Below, in pieces: positions 6,410 through 7,669 of a stretch of 7,669 nt of DNA (position 1 is the first letter of the stretch; each line of letters begins with the position of its first letter). Origin of the DNA: Elusimicrobia bacterium RIFCSPLOWO2_01_FULL_60_11 (GTDB lineage: Bacteria; Elusimicrobiota; Elusimicrobia; 2-02-FULL-39-32); assembly GCA_001800085.1 (NCBI GenBank), contig MGUS01000100.1:587-8255 (forward strand), given 5' to 3'. The position numbers were made by a program, and so were the translations under genes. The notes under the pieces are model-generated. The model saw nothing but the letters and a program-made list of their open reading frames with translations, searched no databases and was not told the DNA's origin.

Positions 6410-6439
6410 GCAGGGTTCTCCTTGGAGCTCCGGTTTTAG
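6410..6439 (+). pseudogene. Remnant of the 3' end of a third beta-barrel gene (tail copy C)
   Basis: Directly after the TAA of the preceding gene, and in the same frame, the sequence encodes AGFSLELRF followed by TAG. Against tail copy B, 22 of the last 24 coding bases match; against the intact gene, 20 of 24 match. The outer-membrane C-terminal signature is again preserved. Only ten codons including the stop remain. As with copy B, it lies exactly at the end of a cargo gene. Confidence 0.68.
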
Positions 6440-6445
6440 TATAAT
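6440..6445 (+). promoter_or_regulatory. Candidate -10 box of argF
   Basis: A perfect TATAAT follows the stop of tail copy C by no bases. It would start transcription near 6452, leaving a leader of about 47 bases before the argF start. I find no convincing -35 hexamer at 16-18 bases upstream, where the tail remnant lies, so the promoter is plausible but unproven. No ArgR-type operator is recognisable. Confidence 0.4.
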
Positions 6446-6485
6446 ACGGACACCAGTTCACCCTAGGTAAAACTCTCAAATAAAC

Positions 6486-6490
6486 AGGAG
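6486..6490 (+). promoter_or_regulatory. Ribosome binding site of argF
   Basis: AGGAG sits 8 bases before the ATG at 6499, a standard strong spacing that fixes the argF start. Confidence 0.65.
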
Positions 6491-6498
6491 TCGAGTCC

Positions 6499-7419
6499 AT
6501 GTCTAAATCGCACAAGGATTTTTTATCCGTTCTGGATTTTTCCAAAGAGGAGGTCTCTGTCCTCTTCAAAGAGGCCGCGCGCCTTAAAAAAGAGGGGAAA
6601 CAGGGGGGTGCCGGCTCGCTCGCGGGCAGGACGCTCGCCCTCATCATGCAGAAACCCTCCACGAGGACCACCGTCTCCTTCGCGGCCGGCATGGCCCAGC
6701 TGGGGGGCACGCCCCTCATCTTGAACTCGCAGGAGCTCCAGCTCAAAAGGGGGGAGTCCCTCTCGGACACGGCGCGCACGCTTTCCCAATATGTGGACGG
6801 CATCATGATCCGCGCCAACAAGCAGGATGAGATCGAAGAACTCGCGCGGTTTGCCTCCATCCCCGTCATCAACGGGCTGTCCGACAAGGAACACCCCTGC
6901 CAGATCCTCTCCGACATCTTCACCCTCTGGGAGGCCCGGGCGGGCGGAAAGATAGAGGGTTTGAAGGGGATGAAGATCGCTTACCTGGGCGACGGCAACA
7001 ACGTGGCCCATTCCCTCATCCTGGCCGCGTCTTTGCTCGGCATGGAGATATCCGTGGCATCCCCGAAAGGATATGAGCCCGAAAAGGAATTCGTTCAGAA
7101 GGGCAAAGTCACCGTCCTGGCGGACCCCCTGAAAGCGGCCGCCGGAGCCGATGTGCTCTACACGGATGTCTGGGCTTCGATGGGCAAGGACGAGGAGCGG
7201 GAAAAACGGAAAGAGATCTTCATGCCCTACCAGGTGAACGCCGCGCTCCTGGCGGCGGCTTCAAAGGACGCCCGGGTGATGCACTGCCTGCCCGCGCACC
7301 GGGGGGAAGAGATCACCGAGGAAGTGATGGAAGGCCGGCAATCCATCATCTTCGAGCAGGCCGGCAATCGCCTGCACGTGCAGAAGGCGATCCTTCTCTA
7401 CCTCTTAAAAGACCTCTGA
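6499..7419 (+). CDS. argF: Ornithine carbamoyltransferase
   Basis: This cytosolic enzyme of arginine biosynthesis makes citrulline from ornithine and carbamoyl phosphate. Its 306 residues are the normal length. Motifs in order: KPSTRTTVSF (52-61), the carbamoyl-phosphate loop; EHPCQ (131-135); GDGNNVAHSL (164-173); DVWASMG (223-229), the ornithine-binding SMG loop; and HCLPAHRG (262-269). The SMG loop and HCLPAHRG make it an ornithine rather than an N-acetylornithine or aspartate carbamoyltransferase. The first motif is odd: the family usually has S-x-R-T-R and here the fifth residue is Thr, encoded ACC. No other arginine gene is adjacent, so it is probably transcribed alone from the TATAAT at 6440. 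Its 3' end overlaps the convergent deacetylase gene by 22 bases. Confidence 0.95.
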   Translation: MSKSHKDFLSVLDFSKEEVSVLFKEAARLKKEGKQGGAGSLAGRTLALIMQKPSTRTTVSFAAGMAQLGGTPLILNSQELQLKRGESLSDTARTLSQYVDGIMIRANKQDEIEELARFASIPVINGLSDKEHPCQILSDIFTLWEARAGGKIEGLKGMKIAYLGDGNNVAHSLILAASLLGMEISVASPKGYEPEKEFVQKGKVTVLADPLKAAAGADVLYTDVWASMGKDEEREKRKEIFMPYQVNAALLAAASKDARVMHCLPAHRGEEITEEVMEGRQSIIFEQAGNRLHVQKAILLYLLKDL

Positions 7420-7669
7420 AATTCCGCCCATCTGGGATACCAGGGCTGGATCTTCTTCCAAAAACCGAACAGGGACGTGCTCGGAAAGACCTGCACACGC
7501 CTCATCTCGAATAAGTCCGCTTCCTGCCGCAACGGCCCGGAATCCGTGGCCAGAGCGCACCCATAGCCCGCCTCCCGTGCCCATCTTTTGACGTCGGTGT
7601 TCAGTCGCCCGTAAGGGTAGCAGAGCGGGATGTCTTTGCGGCGGGTCAATTCTTCCAGTTTTTTCAGGG
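7398..7669 (-). CDS. Polysaccharide deacetylase family protein, C-terminal fragment (5' end outside window)
   Basis: The minus-strand frame is open to the window edge and gives the last 89 residues, starting LKKLEELTRRKDIPLCYPYG. The CYPYGRLNTDVKRWAREAGY segment matches the late NodB-domain motif of polysaccharide deacetylases (a PYG loop followed by a helix ending in REAGY), followed by ALATDSG and the C-terminal VFPSTSLFGFWKKIQPWYPRW. The TTG at 7649 is internal, not a start, since the family pattern continues upstream. Such enzymes remove acetyl groups from chitin-like or exopolysaccharide N-acetyl sugars. With the SLBB, UPF0104 and ATPase genes at the other end of the window, it suggests an envelope polysaccharide context. 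It is convergent with argF; no terminator hairpin is seen between them. Confidence 0.72.
   Translation of the reverse strand, partial: LKKLEELTRRKDIPLCYPYGRLNTDVKRWAREAGYGCALATDSGPLRQEADLFEMRRVQVFPSTSLFGFWKKIQPWYPRWAEFQRSFKR

Noticed and set aside
7420..7460. Terminator between argF and the deacetylase
   Set aside because: The region is coding on the minus strand and I see no stem followed by a T or A run.

Overview
The window reads as chromosomal DNA of a diderm (Gram-negative-type) bacterium of fairly high GC content. The evidence is a beta-barrel protein with a BAM-type C-terminal signature, an SLBB/AMIN export-type protein, and compact, mostly co-directional genes. I cannot assign a phylum from the sequence alone.

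Region 1 (1-2399) is a tight plus-strand run: the 3' part of an AMIN + SLBB + C-terminal membrane-helix protein, a lysylphosphatidylglycerol-synthase-type (UPF0104/YbhN-like) integral membrane protein whose GTG start overlaps the preceding stop by one base, and an ExeA-like AAA ATPase 6 bases further on. Such combinations occur in envelope polysaccharide or secretion loci. A polysaccharide-deacetylase fragment on the minus strand at the far right edge (7398-7669) fits the same theme.

Region 2 (2419-6439) is the unusual part. It starts with an intact MetA-type outer-membrane beta-barrel gene (2419-3231). Its last codons, encoding a tail like TTDSSDAGFSFELQF, recur twice downstream as short diverged remnants with their own stop codons: 3942-4007 (longer copy) and 6410-6439 (shorter copy). 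Between the three tails sit two cargo genes, a relatively AT-rich minimal nucleotidyltransferase (3406-3939) preceded by a 55-codon overlapping small ORF (3242-3409), and a 795-residue membrane-bound spermidine-synthase-like methyltransferase-fold protein (4022-6409). Each cargo gene ends within three bases of a tail remnant. The remnants keep the amino-acid pattern of an outer-membrane C-terminal signal, so they look like the 3' ends of former paralogous barrel genes whose bodies were replaced.

Region 3 (6440-7419) is argF, ornithine carbamoyltransferase, with a good ribosome binding site and a TATAAT box directly after the third tail. Its carbamoyl-phosphate motif reads STRTT where the family normally has SxRTR. 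It converges on the deacetylase fragment with a 22-base 3' overlap.

There is no gene-free stretch over 300 bases, and I found no rRNA, tRNA, CRISPR array, transposase or integrase in the window.
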